This document shows, one piece after another, positions 22,175 through 30,347 of a DNA stretch of 30,363 bases (positions are counted from its first letter, which is position 1; every line of letters starts with the position of its first letter). The notes beneath the pieces are model-generated. The model was not told the origin of the DNA and ran no database searches. It saw only the letters and a program-made list of their open reading frames with translations. A program made the position numbers and the translations under genes. This DNA is from an uncultured Oscillospiraceae bacterium. GTDB taxonomy: Bacteria; Bacillota; Clostridia; Oscillospirales; Oscillospiraceae. Location of the stretch: the NCBI GenBank assembly GCA_934623545.1, contig CAKTVN010000001.1, positions 1 to 30,363 of the forward strand, given 5' to 3'.

Positions 22175-23793
22175 AGCGGACGCTTGCGCCGTGCCGAAGG
22201 GCTGCGGCGCTTCTCGCGGGGCTGCACAGCCTGTATGCGCTGCTGCTGGTGGCGCTGGCATTCTGTACGCGGGGCGTGCTTGGAAGCGCGGAGGTCGGCA
22301 GCTTCGCTTTTTGGTGCGCGGCGCTCGCCGCGCTGAGCGTGATGCTCCCGCTTTTGAGCGCCGGGACGAGCGCGCTTGCCTCGCGCGTGACCGACCGGAC
22401 CGCTGCGGCGCTTCAGAGCGCACTGCTGCGGATACTACAGAGAAAAAACTGCGAGGCGTTGGATGCTTACCACAGCGGACAGCTCTTCAGCCGCCTCAGC
22501 GGCGATTGCAGAACGGTCTGCGAACGATATACCGGCGTTCTGCCGCAGCTTGCGGGGCAGGCGCTTCAGCTTGCCGCGTCGTTTGCGGCGCTCGCCGTGA
22601 TCCGGCTGCCGCTGGCGCTGATCCTGGCAGCGTGCGGCGTGATCGCCGGGGGGGCAGGGCTGCTGTTCCGGAGGCTGCTCAAGCGGCGGCATCTGGAGGA
22701 GCGCAGCGCCAGCGAGCGTGTGACCTCCGGGCTGCACGAGATGCTGGAGCATTTGGAAATTCTGCGCGTGACCGCCGCGCCCGGCGAGGCGGAGCACAGA
22801 TTTGCGGCGCGTCAGAGCCTGTGGCTCCGTGCGCGAAGCGCCCTCCGGCGCTGCTCGATCGGCGGATGGACGGGCTTTTCGATGCTGGTCTATCTCGGCT
22901 CGGCGGCGACCATTTTGTGGGGCGCGCTGTCCATCCGAAACGGAGCGCTGAGCTTCGGCGACCTGACTGCGATCTTGCAGCTGATCGGCTTGTTCCGCTC
23001 CCCGGTCACGAGCCTGACCGGTGCGCAGAGCCGCCTCGCCCAGACGGACGCAGCGCGTGAGCGGCTGGAAACGCTCCTCCGCCTTCCGGAGGAGGCGGCG
23101 CAGGAGCCGATCCCGCCGGAGGCGAAATGCCTGGAGCTTGAGCTGCGGAATGTGACCTTCGCCTATGACGGCGAGGATCAGCCGGTGCTGAAAAACTGCA
23201 CTGCACAGCTCCCGCTGGACCGCTGGACGTGCCTGACCGGCATTTCCGGGCGGGGAAAGAGTACGCTATACCGCCTGATTTTGGGGCTGTATCAGCCCCA
23301 GTCGGGTGAGATCCTTTTGAAGACGGACCGCGGGAGCTTCCCGTGCGGGGCGCAGACGCGGCGGCTGTTTGCCTATGTGCCGCAGGCGCCGACGCTGTTT
23401 TCCGGGACGGTCCGCGAAAATCTGCTTCTGGCGAAGCCGGACGCATCCGAGGCAGCGGTGCGCGATGCGCTCGCGCTTTCGGCGTGCGAATTTCTGGACG
23501 AGCTTCCGCTCGGGCTGGACACGCCGCTCGGCGAGGACGGACAGGGGCTTTCCTACGGGCAGCGGCAGCGCATCGCGATCGCGCGGGCGCTTTTGAAGGA
23601 CGGCGCACAGGTGCTGCTGCTCGATGAGATCACCTCGGCGCTCGATCAGGCGACGGAGGCGCGCGTGCTGACGGCGCTGCGCGGGCGGTATCCCGCCGCG
23701 CTCGCGGCGACGCACCGGGTGCAGCTCCCGGCGCAGATGGGGATGGAATTTCTTGATCTCGACGCACTGGCAGGGGGTGACGGCGCTGGCTGA
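22159..23793 (+). CDS. ABC transporter, fused membrane and ATPase domains (exporter type)
   Basis: The 544-residue protein is a half-transporter of the exporter class. The first ~310 residues contain several hydrophobic helices, and the ATPase follows. It has Walker A G-I-S-G-R-G-K-S-T (about 361-369), a Q-loop (Y-V-P-Q-A), a signature L-S-Y-G-Q-R-Q-R-I (Tyr instead of the usual Gly), Walker B V-L-L-L-D-E-I-T-S-A-L-D and an H-loop A-T-H-R. There is no C39 peptidase domain, so any cleavage must be done by another enzyme, such as the peptidase encoded just upstream. AAAGGAGG 10 bases before 22159 fixes the start. Export of the small peptide is inferred. Confidence 0.9.
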   Translation: MQEEMKRTLAPCRRAAALLAGLHSLYALLLVALAFCTRGVLGSAEVGSFAFWCAALAALSVMLPLLSAGTSALASRVTDRTAAALQSALLRILQRKNCEALDAYHSGQLFSRLSGDCRTVCERYTGVLPQLAGQALQLAASFAALAVIRLPLALILAACGVIAGGAGLLFRRLLKRRHLEERSASERVTSGLHEMLEHLEILRVTAAPGEAEHRFAARQSLWLRARSALRRCSIGGWTGFSMLVYLGSAATILWGALSIRNGALSFGDLTAILQLIGLFRSPVTSLTGAQSRLAQTDAARERLETLLRLPEEAAQEPIPPEAKCLELELRNVTFAYDGEDQPVLKNCTAQLPLDRWTCLTGISGRGKSTLYRLILGLYQPQSGEILLKTDRGSFPCGAQTRRLFAYVPQAPTLFSGTVRENLLLAKPDASEAAVRDALALSACEFLDELPLGLDTPLGEDGQGLSYGQRQRIAIARALLKDGAQVLLLDEITSALDQATEARVLTALRGRYPAALAATHRVQLPAQMGMEFLDLDALAGGDGAG

Positions 23794-24550
23794 ACGAAAA
23801 CCGAAGCGCGGCTGGCGCATTTTCCTGATCGTCCTTGCTGTGCTGGTCTTACTTGCGGGCGTGCTGCTGTATCACTTCCGCGCGGAATGGAAGGCGCTGC
23901 GCCTTTCGCAGAAATACAGCGCGGAGGAGCTGGAAACGCGGCTTCAGGAAAACGCGCAGGCGGTCACAGATGCGGTGGATGCGTCCCCGGACGCGACCGT
24001 CCGTGAGCCGACGAGCGAGGAGCGCGAAGCGCTCCGGGATGGGGCGCTGACGCAGCAGGAGCTGATCGACCGCCTGACGCAGGGTGACGAGAAAGCGGCG
24101 GAGAAAGCGGATACGGAAGAGCAGCCCGCCGCTCCGGCGGATGCGAATGCCGCGCAGAGCGCGCAAAACCCGCCGAAGGCAGAGCAGACGGATTATCAGA
24201 AGCAGCTTTCCGCGCTGGTCGCGGAGGCATACGTCCTGCGCGAGGAGTATCTTGCGGCGCTGGAGGCGCTGGAGGATACGGCGCGCGCGGATTATAACGG
24301 GCGGACCGGCTCCGACCGCAGCACGAGCAGTCTCGCCGCGATGGTCAGCGATTACCTCGCCCGCGCGACGGAGCTCGAAAAGGAATGCGACGGAAAAATG
24401 GACGATCTGGTCACGCGGCTGGAAAAGCTGATCTCCGAGCACAATGGCGACATGAGCATGGCGGATGCGGTGCTCAATACATATGTCAATGAGAAAAGTC
24501 TGAAAAAGGCGTGGTATCTCGCCCGCCTGAAGGAGAAAGGATTGGTCTGA
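23777..24550 (+). CDS. Membrane-anchored coiled-coil protein of unknown function
   Basis: The 257-residue protein has a basic start (E-R-K-P-K-R-G-W-R), one transmembrane helix at about 15-33 (I-F-L-I-V-L-A-V-L-V-L-L-A-G-V-L-L-Y), then a long, charged, helical extracellular part rich in Glu, Ala and Gln, with an Ala/Pro-rich hinge near residues 110-140. No enzyme motif is visible. The GTG at 23777 and a TTG at 23753 are both possible starts; neither has an ideal ribosome site. It overlaps the ABC gene end and is followed 2 bases later by the large SLH gene, so it is probably in the same operon and may link membrane and wall. Confidence 0.65.
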   Translation: MTALAERKPKRGWRIFLIVLAVLVLLAGVLLYHFRAEWKALRLSQKYSAEELETRLQENAQAVTDAVDASPDATVREPTSEEREALRDGALTQQELIDRLTQGDEKAAEKADTEEQPAAPADANAAQSAQNPPKAEQTDYQKQLSALVAEAYVLREEYLAALEALEDTARADYNGRTGSDRSTSSLAAMVSDYLARATELEKECDGKMDDLVTRLEKLISEHNGDMSMADAVLNTYVNEKSLKKAWYLARLKEKGLV

Positions 24551-24552
24551 TT

Positions 24553-26001
24553 ATGAAACGGAAACTCTCACTTCTGCTGGCAGTTCTGCTGCTGGCGGCA
24601 CTGCTGCCGACGACGGCGTTCGCAGCGACCCGCAACTACCTTGAGGTCTCGATCACCGAGACGAACGCGCCGCAGAGCACGGTCTCCGGGACGAGCGGAC
24701 TGCTCAGCCTGAGCTCCGACAGCCTGACGGCGGCGGTCGTGCAGGTCGTCAACAGCGTGTATGACGGCGGCGAGGGCGCGCTCAAGGTCTTCGGCTCCGG
24801 CGCGATGAAGCGCATCGTGAACGACGGTCTGGCAGCCTATAACGCTGGCAGCTGGAACACGTGGGTCGAGCAGTATCGCCAGACCAGCGAGATCGTGAAC
24901 GCGAACGCAGCCGGCAGCCAGCTCGACATCAAGGCAAAGCTTGCAGACCTCGACACCAAGGTCGGCGCACTGACGGCAGATGTGGCATATCAGCTCTCCT
25001 ATACGCCAGAGAACATCGACGCTTCAGACCCGGCGCACGGCAACACCTACATCGTGACCGTTACCCTTCGCAGCAGCGAGACGCTGCCGGAGGAGGGCGG
25101 CAAAAAGCAGGAGGTCAAGGTCGCCGCGGGCAAGAACGGCTCCGCGAGCGCCTCTGACGATACCGCCGTTGCCGGACAGGTCGTCCGCGTGACGCTCACG
25201 CCCGATAAGGGCTATGACGCGGCGCGCCTGATCGTAACGGACGCGAACGCAAACCGCGTTGAGGTCCGCTATGAGGGCAATAACGTCTACAGCTTCGTGA
25301 TGCCCGCAAGCGGCGTCACCGCGCAGCCCATTTTCCGCCGTCAGATCGCGGATCCCGCCGAAACAGGCGTCTCCGAGCAGCTGAACACGGAAGAGCACGT
25401 CGCCTTCATGGTCGGCGACAAGACCGGCACCTTCCGCCCGAGCGACAGCGTGACCCGCGCGGAGGTCGCGCAGATGTTCTATCGCCTTTTGAAGGACACG
25501 CAGACCGAAACGGCGAAGACCTTCTCCGATGTGAAGGAGGACGCGTGGTACGCGCAGGCGGTACAGACCCTTGCCGGGCTCGGCATCGTCAAGGGCGTCG
25601 GTGAGGACCGCTTTGAGCCGCAGCGCGCCATCACGCGCGCAGAGTTCACCGCGATCGCAGCGCGCTTTGCCAAGGCGGCAAGCGGCAGCGTCCGCTTCAG
25701 TGATGTCCCGGAGACCCACTGGGCGTACAGCGCGATCGCGACCGCTGCGGAGTACGGCTGGATCGTCGGCTCCGGCGACGGGACCTTCTCTCCGAACGCC
25801 AACATCACCCGCGCGGAAGCGGCGGCGATCGTCAACCGTATGCTTGGTCGTCTGAGCGACTTTGACGCCATCGACGCGGGCGAGGGCAGACGCTTCAGCG
25901 ATGTCCGCACGAGCTTCTGGGGCTTCTATGACATCACTGAGGCGAGCACCGAGCACGGCTTCGGCTTCGACGAGGAGCATCTGCACGAGCTTTGGAAATG
26001 A
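24553..26001 (+). CDS. SLH-domain surface protein with a beta-repeat domain
   Basis: The 482-residue protein has a signal peptide (core L-S-L-L-L-A-V-L-L-L-A-A-L-L-P, cleavage likely after A-F-A). A helical N-terminal region follows, then a beta domain near residues 195-258 with the G-Y-D-A-A and Y-S-F-V-M-P-A-S-G-V-T cues of InlB-like bacterial repeats. Three S-layer homology repeats lie at about 277-320, 322-375 and 379-440, with F-S-D-V and I-T-R-A-E motifs, and a fourth F-S-D-V begins at about 445. Its signal peptide resembles that of the giant protein. It probably binds secondary wall polymer. AAAGGA about 11 bases upstream of the ATG at 24553 serves as ribosome site. Confidence 0.9.
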   Translation: MKRKLSLLLAVLLLAALLPTTAFAATRNYLEVSITETNAPQSTVSGTSGLLSLSSDSLTAAVVQVVNSVYDGGEGALKVFGSGAMKRIVNDGLAAYNAGSWNTWVEQYRQTSEIVNANAAGSQLDIKAKLADLDTKVGALTADVAYQLSYTPENIDASDPAHGNTYIVTVTLRSSETLPEEGGKKQEVKVAAGKNGSASASDDTAVAGQVVRVTLTPDKGYDAARLIVTDANANRVEVRYEGNNVYSFVMPASGVTAQPIFRRQIADPAETGVSEQLNTEEHVAFMVGDKTGTFRPSDSVTRAEVAQMFYRLLKDTQTETAKTFSDVKEDAWYAQAVQTLAGLGIVKGVGEDRFEPQRAITRAEFTAIAARFAKAASGSVRFSDVPETHWAYSAIATAAEYGWIVGSGDGTFSPNANITRAEAAAIVNRMLGRLSDFDAIDAGEGRRFSDVRTSFWGFYDITEASTEHGFGFDEEHLHELWK

Positions 26002-26034
26002 GGAAACCTCTGAATGATCCTTTGCGGCGGACGA

Positions 26035-26146
26035 CGAATCTTTTCCGCCAATGCTGCGGTTTGAAAAGCTTGAAATACACAAAGTATTCCTGCGCCTTCC
26101 AAACCTTGCCTTGACAAAAAATCTTGCGCCGTCCGCTCTTGCGAAT
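26035..26146 (-). repeat. Dispersed intergenic repeat, copy 2 (inverted)
   Basis: The reverse complement matches 9766-9878 over about 112 bases. It lies 34 bases after the SLH gene stop. The two copies flank the whole giant-protein and peptide-cassette block in opposite orientation. Confidence 0.75.
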
Positions 26147-26196
26147 CGATTCAGATCTTCCCCGGAATATAAATTAAAAAAGTGTAAGAACATGAG

Positions 26197-26233
26197 AAAG
26201 AGCAGCGCGTAGGACTGCGCGCTGCTCTTTTGT
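26197..26233. terminator. Intrinsic terminator between the SLH and CapD-like genes
   Basis: A perfect 13-bp stem (AAAGAGCAGCGCG, 8-base loop, complement) is followed by a short T run on the plus strand and, on the minus strand, by a weaker one. It probably ends the surface-protein operon. The rest of 26002-26327 holds the dispersed repeat and no gene. Confidence 0.75.
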
Positions 26234-26327
26234 GAGGACTATGCATCCAGATAATGGTCGAGCTGTATTTCAAATGGAAGGTGCGGCGAAGCGGACATTC
26301 CGGATGCGGGTGTGTGGGTGAGAAGCA

Positions 26328-28289
26328 GTGAGGAAATTGAAGCTAACCAGGCAGGCGCTGGCGGTGATCGCGCTGGACATACTGGTGATCTGCGCGTGCG
26401 ACGGGCTTGCACTGCTGCTGCGGTTCGATTTTTCGGTGGGCGCGATCCCGGAGCAGTACCGCGCGGCGTGCGTGGGGCTGCTGCCGGTACAGGTCGTGCT
26501 GACGGTGGCGATCTTCTGGCTCCGAAAAATGTATCATTACGTCTGGCGCTCGGTCAACGCGCAGGACGTGGCGCAGATGCTGCTGTCCGTTGTGATGGCG
26601 GCGCTGCTGTCCATCGGTGCCGGGGCGCTGCTCGGCTTTGTGCTGCCGCTCAGCGTGGCGTTTCTGATCGTCTTTTTCCAGGTGATCTTGATGGTCGGGA
26701 TGCGCTGCACGCTGCGAATTTTTGACGCGCTGACGCGCTCCGTACACCGCGGCGCCAGCCGCGGACGCGAGCGCATCATGATGATCGGCGCGGGCGAAGC
26801 GGGGCGTGTGCTCCTGCGTGAGAGCCTTTTCAATGCCGAGGCAAAGGGCGAGATCTGCTGCCTGATCGACGACAACCCGGAAAAATGGGGCAAATACCTC
26901 AACGGCGTCCCCATCGTCGGCGGACGCGACCGCATCGTTGAGACTGCCCGCGAGATGGAGATCGACCAGATCATCTTCGCTATCCCATCGCTGAACGCGG
27001 GCGAGCGGAGAAAAATTCTGACGATCTGCCAGCAGACGGGCTGCCGCCTGCGCATTTTGCCCGAAATTTATACGATGGTGGACCATCCGGCGAGCCTCGC
27101 CGCCGTCAAGGACGTGCAGATGGAGGACCTCCTCGCGCGCGAGCCGGTGAAGCTGGACACGGCGGCACTGAAGGAATTTCTGTGCGGGAAAACCGTTTTG
27201 GTCACGGGAGGCGGCGGCTCCATTGGCAGCGAGCTCTGCCGCCAGATCGCGGCGTACGCGCCTGCGCAGCTCGTGATCGTGGACATCTACGAGAACAACG
27301 CCTACGACATCCAGCAGGAGCTGCTGCACCGATATGGAAGGGAGCTTCCACTCCGGGTGGAGATCGCCTCGGTGCGCGACAAGCTGCGCATCTACAGCAT
27401 TTTTGAGCAGTATCATCCGGACGTGGTCTTCCACGCGGCGGCGCACAAGCACGTCCCGCTGATGGAGGGCTGCGCGCAGGAGGCAGTCAAGAACAACATT
27501 TTCGGCACCTATCACGTGGTGCGCGCGGCGGAAAAATACGGCGTGCGCAAGTTCGTGATGATCTCGACGGACAAGGCGGTCAATCCCACGAACGTGATGG
27601 GCGCAAGCAAGCGCTTTTGCGAGATGATCCTGCAGAGCAGAGGTCACAGCGAGACGGAGTTCTGCTGCGTCCGGTTCGGCAACGTACTGGGCTCGAACGG
27701 CTCGGTCGTGCCGCTGTTCAAGAAGCAGATCGAGTCCGGCGGACCGCTTACGATCACGGATAAGCGCATCATCCGCTATTTCATGACCATCCCCGAGGCG
27801 TCGCAGCTCGTGCTGCAAGCCGGCGCGATGGCAAAGCAGGGGCAGATCTACGTGTTGGACATGGGCGAGCCGGTCAAGATCCTGGAGCTGGCGGAAAATC
27901 TCATCCGCCTGATGGGCTATGAGCCCTATAAGGACATCCAGATCTGTGAGACCGGGCTGCGCCCCGGCGAAAAGCTTTATGAGGAGCTTCTGATGCGCAG
28001 CGAAACGCTCAGCGAGACGCATAACGAGAAAATTTTCGTAGAGCAGCAGCAGGCGATCTCCGCCGATGAGATCATGGGCGACCTTCAGGTGCTGGACCGC
28101 GCGGTCACGGAGGGCTGTACGAACGAGCAGCTCGTGGAGCTGCTGCGGCGCATGATCCCGACCTATCACAGCCCGGAGGAGGTCAACCGCGCGGCGGAGG
28201 AGCATCTGCACGCGGAGGACCGGCAGATGAGCTTTCTGGACGCGGAGGAGCAGGCATGGCACGAGACCGCCGCGTGCAGCCAACGCTGA
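26328..28289 (+). CDS. Nucleotide-sugar 4,6-dehydratase, CapD/FlaA1/WbpM family, membrane-bound
   Basis: The 653-residue protein has four hydrophobic helices in about the first 125 residues. A first nucleotide-binding domain follows (M-M-I-G-A-G-E-A-G-R, about 146), then a second catalytic short-chain dehydrogenase domain beginning V-L-V-T-G-G-G-G-S-I-G-S-E-L near residue 290. The active-site segment S-T-D-K-A-V-N-P-T-N-V-M-G-A-S-K (near 414) has the Met-x-x-x-Lys form of this family in place of Tyr-x-x-x-Lys. Members convert UDP-GlcNAc to a 4-keto-6-deoxy sugar for capsule or glycans. The start is a GTG with a weak ribosome site. It stands alone here, apart from the chain-length trio 18 kb upstream. 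Confidence 0.93.
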   Translation: MRKLKLTRQALAVIALDILVICACDGLALLLRFDFSVGAIPEQYRAACVGLLPVQVVLTVAIFWLRKMYHYVWRSVNAQDVAQMLLSVVMAALLSIGAGALLGFVLPLSVAFLIVFFQVILMVGMRCTLRIFDALTRSVHRGASRGRERIMMIGAGEAGRVLLRESLFNAEAKGEICCLIDDNPEKWGKYLNGVPIVGGRDRIVETAREMEIDQIIFAIPSLNAGERRKILTICQQTGCRLRILPEIYTMVDHPASLAAVKDVQMEDLLAREPVKLDTAALKEFLCGKTVLVTGGGGSIGSELCRQIAAYAPAQLVIVDIYENNAYDIQQELLHRYGRELPLRVEIASVRDKLRIYSIFEQYHPDVVFHAAAHKHVPLMEGCAQEAVKNNIFGTYHVVRAAEKYGVRKFVMISTDKAVNPTNVMGASKRFCEMILQSRGHSETEFCCVRFGNVLGSNGSVVPLFKKQIESGGPLTITDKRIIRYFMTIPEASQLVLQAGAMAKQGQIYVLDMGEPVKILELAENLIRLMGYEPYKDIQICETGLRPGEKLYEELLMRSETLSETHNEKIFVEQQQAISADEIMGDLQVLDRAVTEGCTNEQLVELLRRMIPTYHSPEEVNRAAEEHLHAEDRQMSFLDAEEQAWHETAACSQR

Positions 28290-28405
28290 AGCTTTTCCAA
28301 AATACTTTTTTGCAGGGTGTATTCTTCCAACCGCCAACGCACCCGGACAGCGGACCTTTTTTGCACTGCGCCGCGCCCTGCCGGGCGCAAAACTTCATCT
28401 TCTGG
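28290..28405. other. Gap after the CapD-like gene, no gene seen
   Basis: A small GC hairpin lies near 28370-28387 (GCGCCC/GGGCGC). The T-rich runs at 28307-28311 and 28356-28361 are not preceded by a good stem. No ORF is convincing. Confidence 0.4.
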
Positions 28406-28433
28406 TTGACTTTTGCAAAACTATGTGTATAAT
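28406..28433 (+). promoter_or_regulatory. Sigma-A promoter of the riboswitch-controlled transporter
   Basis: TTGACT (28406-28411) and a perfect TATAAT (28428-28433) are separated by 16 bases. Transcription would start near 28440, a few bases before the riboswitch P1 stem. Confidence 0.85.
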
Positions 28434-28444
28434 TACCCATGCGT

Positions 28445-28604
28445 ATGATAGAGGTCGCGGTTGACATCAGTACGGTGCGCACAGACAGGCACAGCGCATC
28501 CGAAAGGGAATACCGCCGAAGAAAATCCGTTCGCTGCCTGGCGGCGGTTTTCTGGGACACGGGAGAATATCCCGCGGACTGTCGCGAAAGCGGAGCGCTG
28601 TCAT
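28445..28604 (+). promoter_or_regulatory. Lysine riboswitch (L-box) aptamer
   Basis: The 160-base segment matches the lysine riboswitch in order and size. P1 is closed by ATGATAG (28445-28451) with CTGTCAT (28598-28604), including one G-U pair. GAGGTCGCGG follows P1, then the conserved GGGAATACCGCCGAAG block, a long hairpin, and the C-TGTC-...-GGAGCGCT segment near the 3' end. A terminator follows about 20 bases later, so lysine binding should stop transcription before the transporter gene. Confidence 0.85.
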
Positions 28605-28623
28605 GGCAGCATAGGCTTTTATG

Positions 28624-28656
28624 TTGCGTCATGACTGTGGTCATGACGCAATTTTT
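28624..28656 (+). terminator. Riboswitch-controlled intrinsic terminator
   Basis: A perfect 12-bp stem (TTGCGTCATGAC with its complement, loop TGTG) is followed by five T residues, 32 bases before the start codon. It is the expression platform of the lysine riboswitch. Confidence 0.92.
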
Positions 28657-28688
28657 ATGCATATGAATATGCAAAAGGAGCGAGGAAA

Positions 28689-30293
28689 ATGGAAAAGAAA
28701 AAGAATCTGTGGCTGCGGCTGGTCGTCGTCGCCGCGATGCTGGCGCTGGTCTGCGCGGCGGGCATCCGCTCGGCGGGCGGAGCGCCGCTGGCAGAGACAT
28801 TTTGGTCGCTGGTGCCGCCGGTCGTCGCGATCGTGCTGGCGCTGGTGACAAAGGAAGCCTACAGCGCCCTGTTCATCGGCATCGTGGTCGGCGCGCTGTT
28901 TTCCAACGGTTTTGCGCCGGTCGCGTCTCTGGACGCACTGGTCAACGATGGGCTGATCGCTGCGATCTCCGGCAACGCGGGCATTTTTCTGTTTTTGGTG
29001 CTGCTGGGCGTGATCGTCGCGCTGGTCAATGCAGCTGGCGGCTCGGCTGCGTTTGGGCGCTGGGCGCAGAAGAACATCAAGACGCGCGTCGGCGCGCAGC
29101 TCGCGACCTTCGTGCTGGGTGTGCTGATCTTCATTGACGACTATTTTAACTGCCTGACGGTCGGCTCCGTCATGCGCCCCGTGACGGACAGCCACAAGCT
29201 CTCCCGCCCGAAGCTGGCGTATCTCATCGATGCGACGGCGGCTCCGGTCTGCATGATCGCGCCGATCTCCTCGTGGGCGGCGGCGGTCTCCTCCACGGCA
29301 GAGGGACTCGGGACCGGCATGACCGGCATCGAGCTGTTCATCAAGGCGATCCCCTATAACCTGTATTCCCTGATGACCTTTGTGTTCATCCTCGCGCTGG
29401 TGCTGATGAAGTTCGACTACGGTCCCATGCGCCGCTTTGAGCAAAAGGCGGAAATGGGCGACCTTTCCGCGCTGGAGGGCAGCGAAGACGTGGACGCGAA
29501 TCCAAAGGGGCGCGTGATCGATCTGGTGCTGCCGGTACTGGTGCTCATCGTGACCTGCACGGTCGGTATGCTCTATGTCGGCGGCTTCTTCGGCGACGAC
29601 CCCGCCTACGCAGGACGCTTTGCCGAAGCATTCGGCAACACGGACGCCTTCGTCGGCTTGCCGTGGGGCGGCATCCTTGCGCTGGTGTTCACAGTCATTT
29701 ATCTGGTCGCGCGGAAGGTCCTGACCTTCAAAGAGGCGATGGAATGCGTCCCAAAGGGCTTTGTCGCGATGGTCCCGCCAATCATCATCCTGACGCTCGC
29801 CGTCTCGCTCAAGTCCATGATCAACGCCCTCGGCGCGGCGACCTATGTCCGAAACATCATGTTTGCCGCATCGAACAGCCTGTACAGTATGCTCCCGGCG
29901 GTGATCTTCATCGTCGCCTGCCTGCTGGCGTTTGCCTCCGGCACCTCATGGGGCACCTTCGGCATTCTGATCCCCATCGTTACGGCGGTCTTCCCGGCGG
30001 ACAGCCCGCTGCTCATCATCGGCATCTCCGCCTGCTGCGCGGGTGCGGTCTGCGGCGACCATTGCTCGCCCATCTCCGACACCACCATCATGGCGTCCGC
30101 CGGCGCGTGCTGCAACCATCTTGACCATGTCTCGACGCAGCTGCCCTATGCGGTCACGGTTGCCTCGGTCAGCTTTGTCGGCTTCATCCTGGCAGGCTTT
30201 GTGCAGAACGTGTTCGTGACGCTGCTGGTCTCGACGGTGCTGCTGCTGGCAGTGCTCTTTGTCATCAAGCGTGTGGAAGCAAAGAAACAGTAA
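28689..30293 (+). CDS. NhaC family transporter, probable lysine transporter
   Basis: The 534-residue protein is a polytopic membrane protein with about 11-13 hydrophobic segments and the NhaC-type signature S-G-T-S-W-G-T-F-G-I-L-I-P-I near residue 417, followed by C-G-D-H-C-S-P-I-S-D-T-T. NhaC proteins are named as Na+/H+ antiporters, but the subgroup found behind lysine riboswitches has been predicted to import lysine (LysW). The riboswitch here favours that reading. AAAGGAG lies about 10 bases before the ATG. It is monocistronic as far as the window shows, with hairpins after the stop. Confidence 0.88.
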   Translation: MEKKKNLWLRLVVVAAMLALVCAAGIRSAGGAPLAETFWSLVPPVVAIVLALVTKEAYSALFIGIVVGALFSNGFAPVASLDALVNDGLIAAISGNAGIFLFLVLLGVIVALVNAAGGSAAFGRWAQKNIKTRVGAQLATFVLGVLIFIDDYFNCLTVGSVMRPVTDSHKLSRPKLAYLIDATAAPVCMIAPISSWAAAVSSTAEGLGTGMTGIELFIKAIPYNLYSLMTFVFILALVLMKFDYGPMRRFEQKAEMGDLSALEGSEDVDANPKGRVIDLVLPVLVLIVTCTVGMLYVGGFFGDDPAYAGRFAEAFGNTDAFVGLPWGGILALVFTVIYLVARKVLTFKEAMECVPKGFVAMVPPIIILTLAVSLKSMINALGAATYVRNIMFAASNSLYSMLPAVIFIVACLLAFASGTSWGTFGILIPIVTAVFPADSPLLIIGISACCAGAVCGDHCSPISDTTIMASAGACCNHLDHVSTQLPYAVTVASVSFVGFILAGFVQNVFVTLLVSTVLLLAVLFVIKRVEAKKQ

Positions 30294-30299
30294 TACTAT

Positions 30300-30347
30300 T
30301 TTCTGATTAAATTCTTTAATCAGAAAGGTTCCGCCTTTGGCGAAACC
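30300..30347. repeat. Two adjacent hairpins after the transporter gene
   Basis: A perfect 12-bp AT-rich palindrome with a TTC loop (30300-30326) is followed at once by a 9-bp near-perfect stem with a TTT triloop (30327-30347). The first may help to end transcription, though no T run follows. The style matches the intergenic palindromes elsewhere in the window. Confidence 0.6.

Noticed and set aside
26343..28337. Minus-strand open frame (664 codons) opposite the CapD-like gene
   Set aside because: It is His/Arg/Ala-rich with no family text; the plus strand encodes a well-recognised enzyme.
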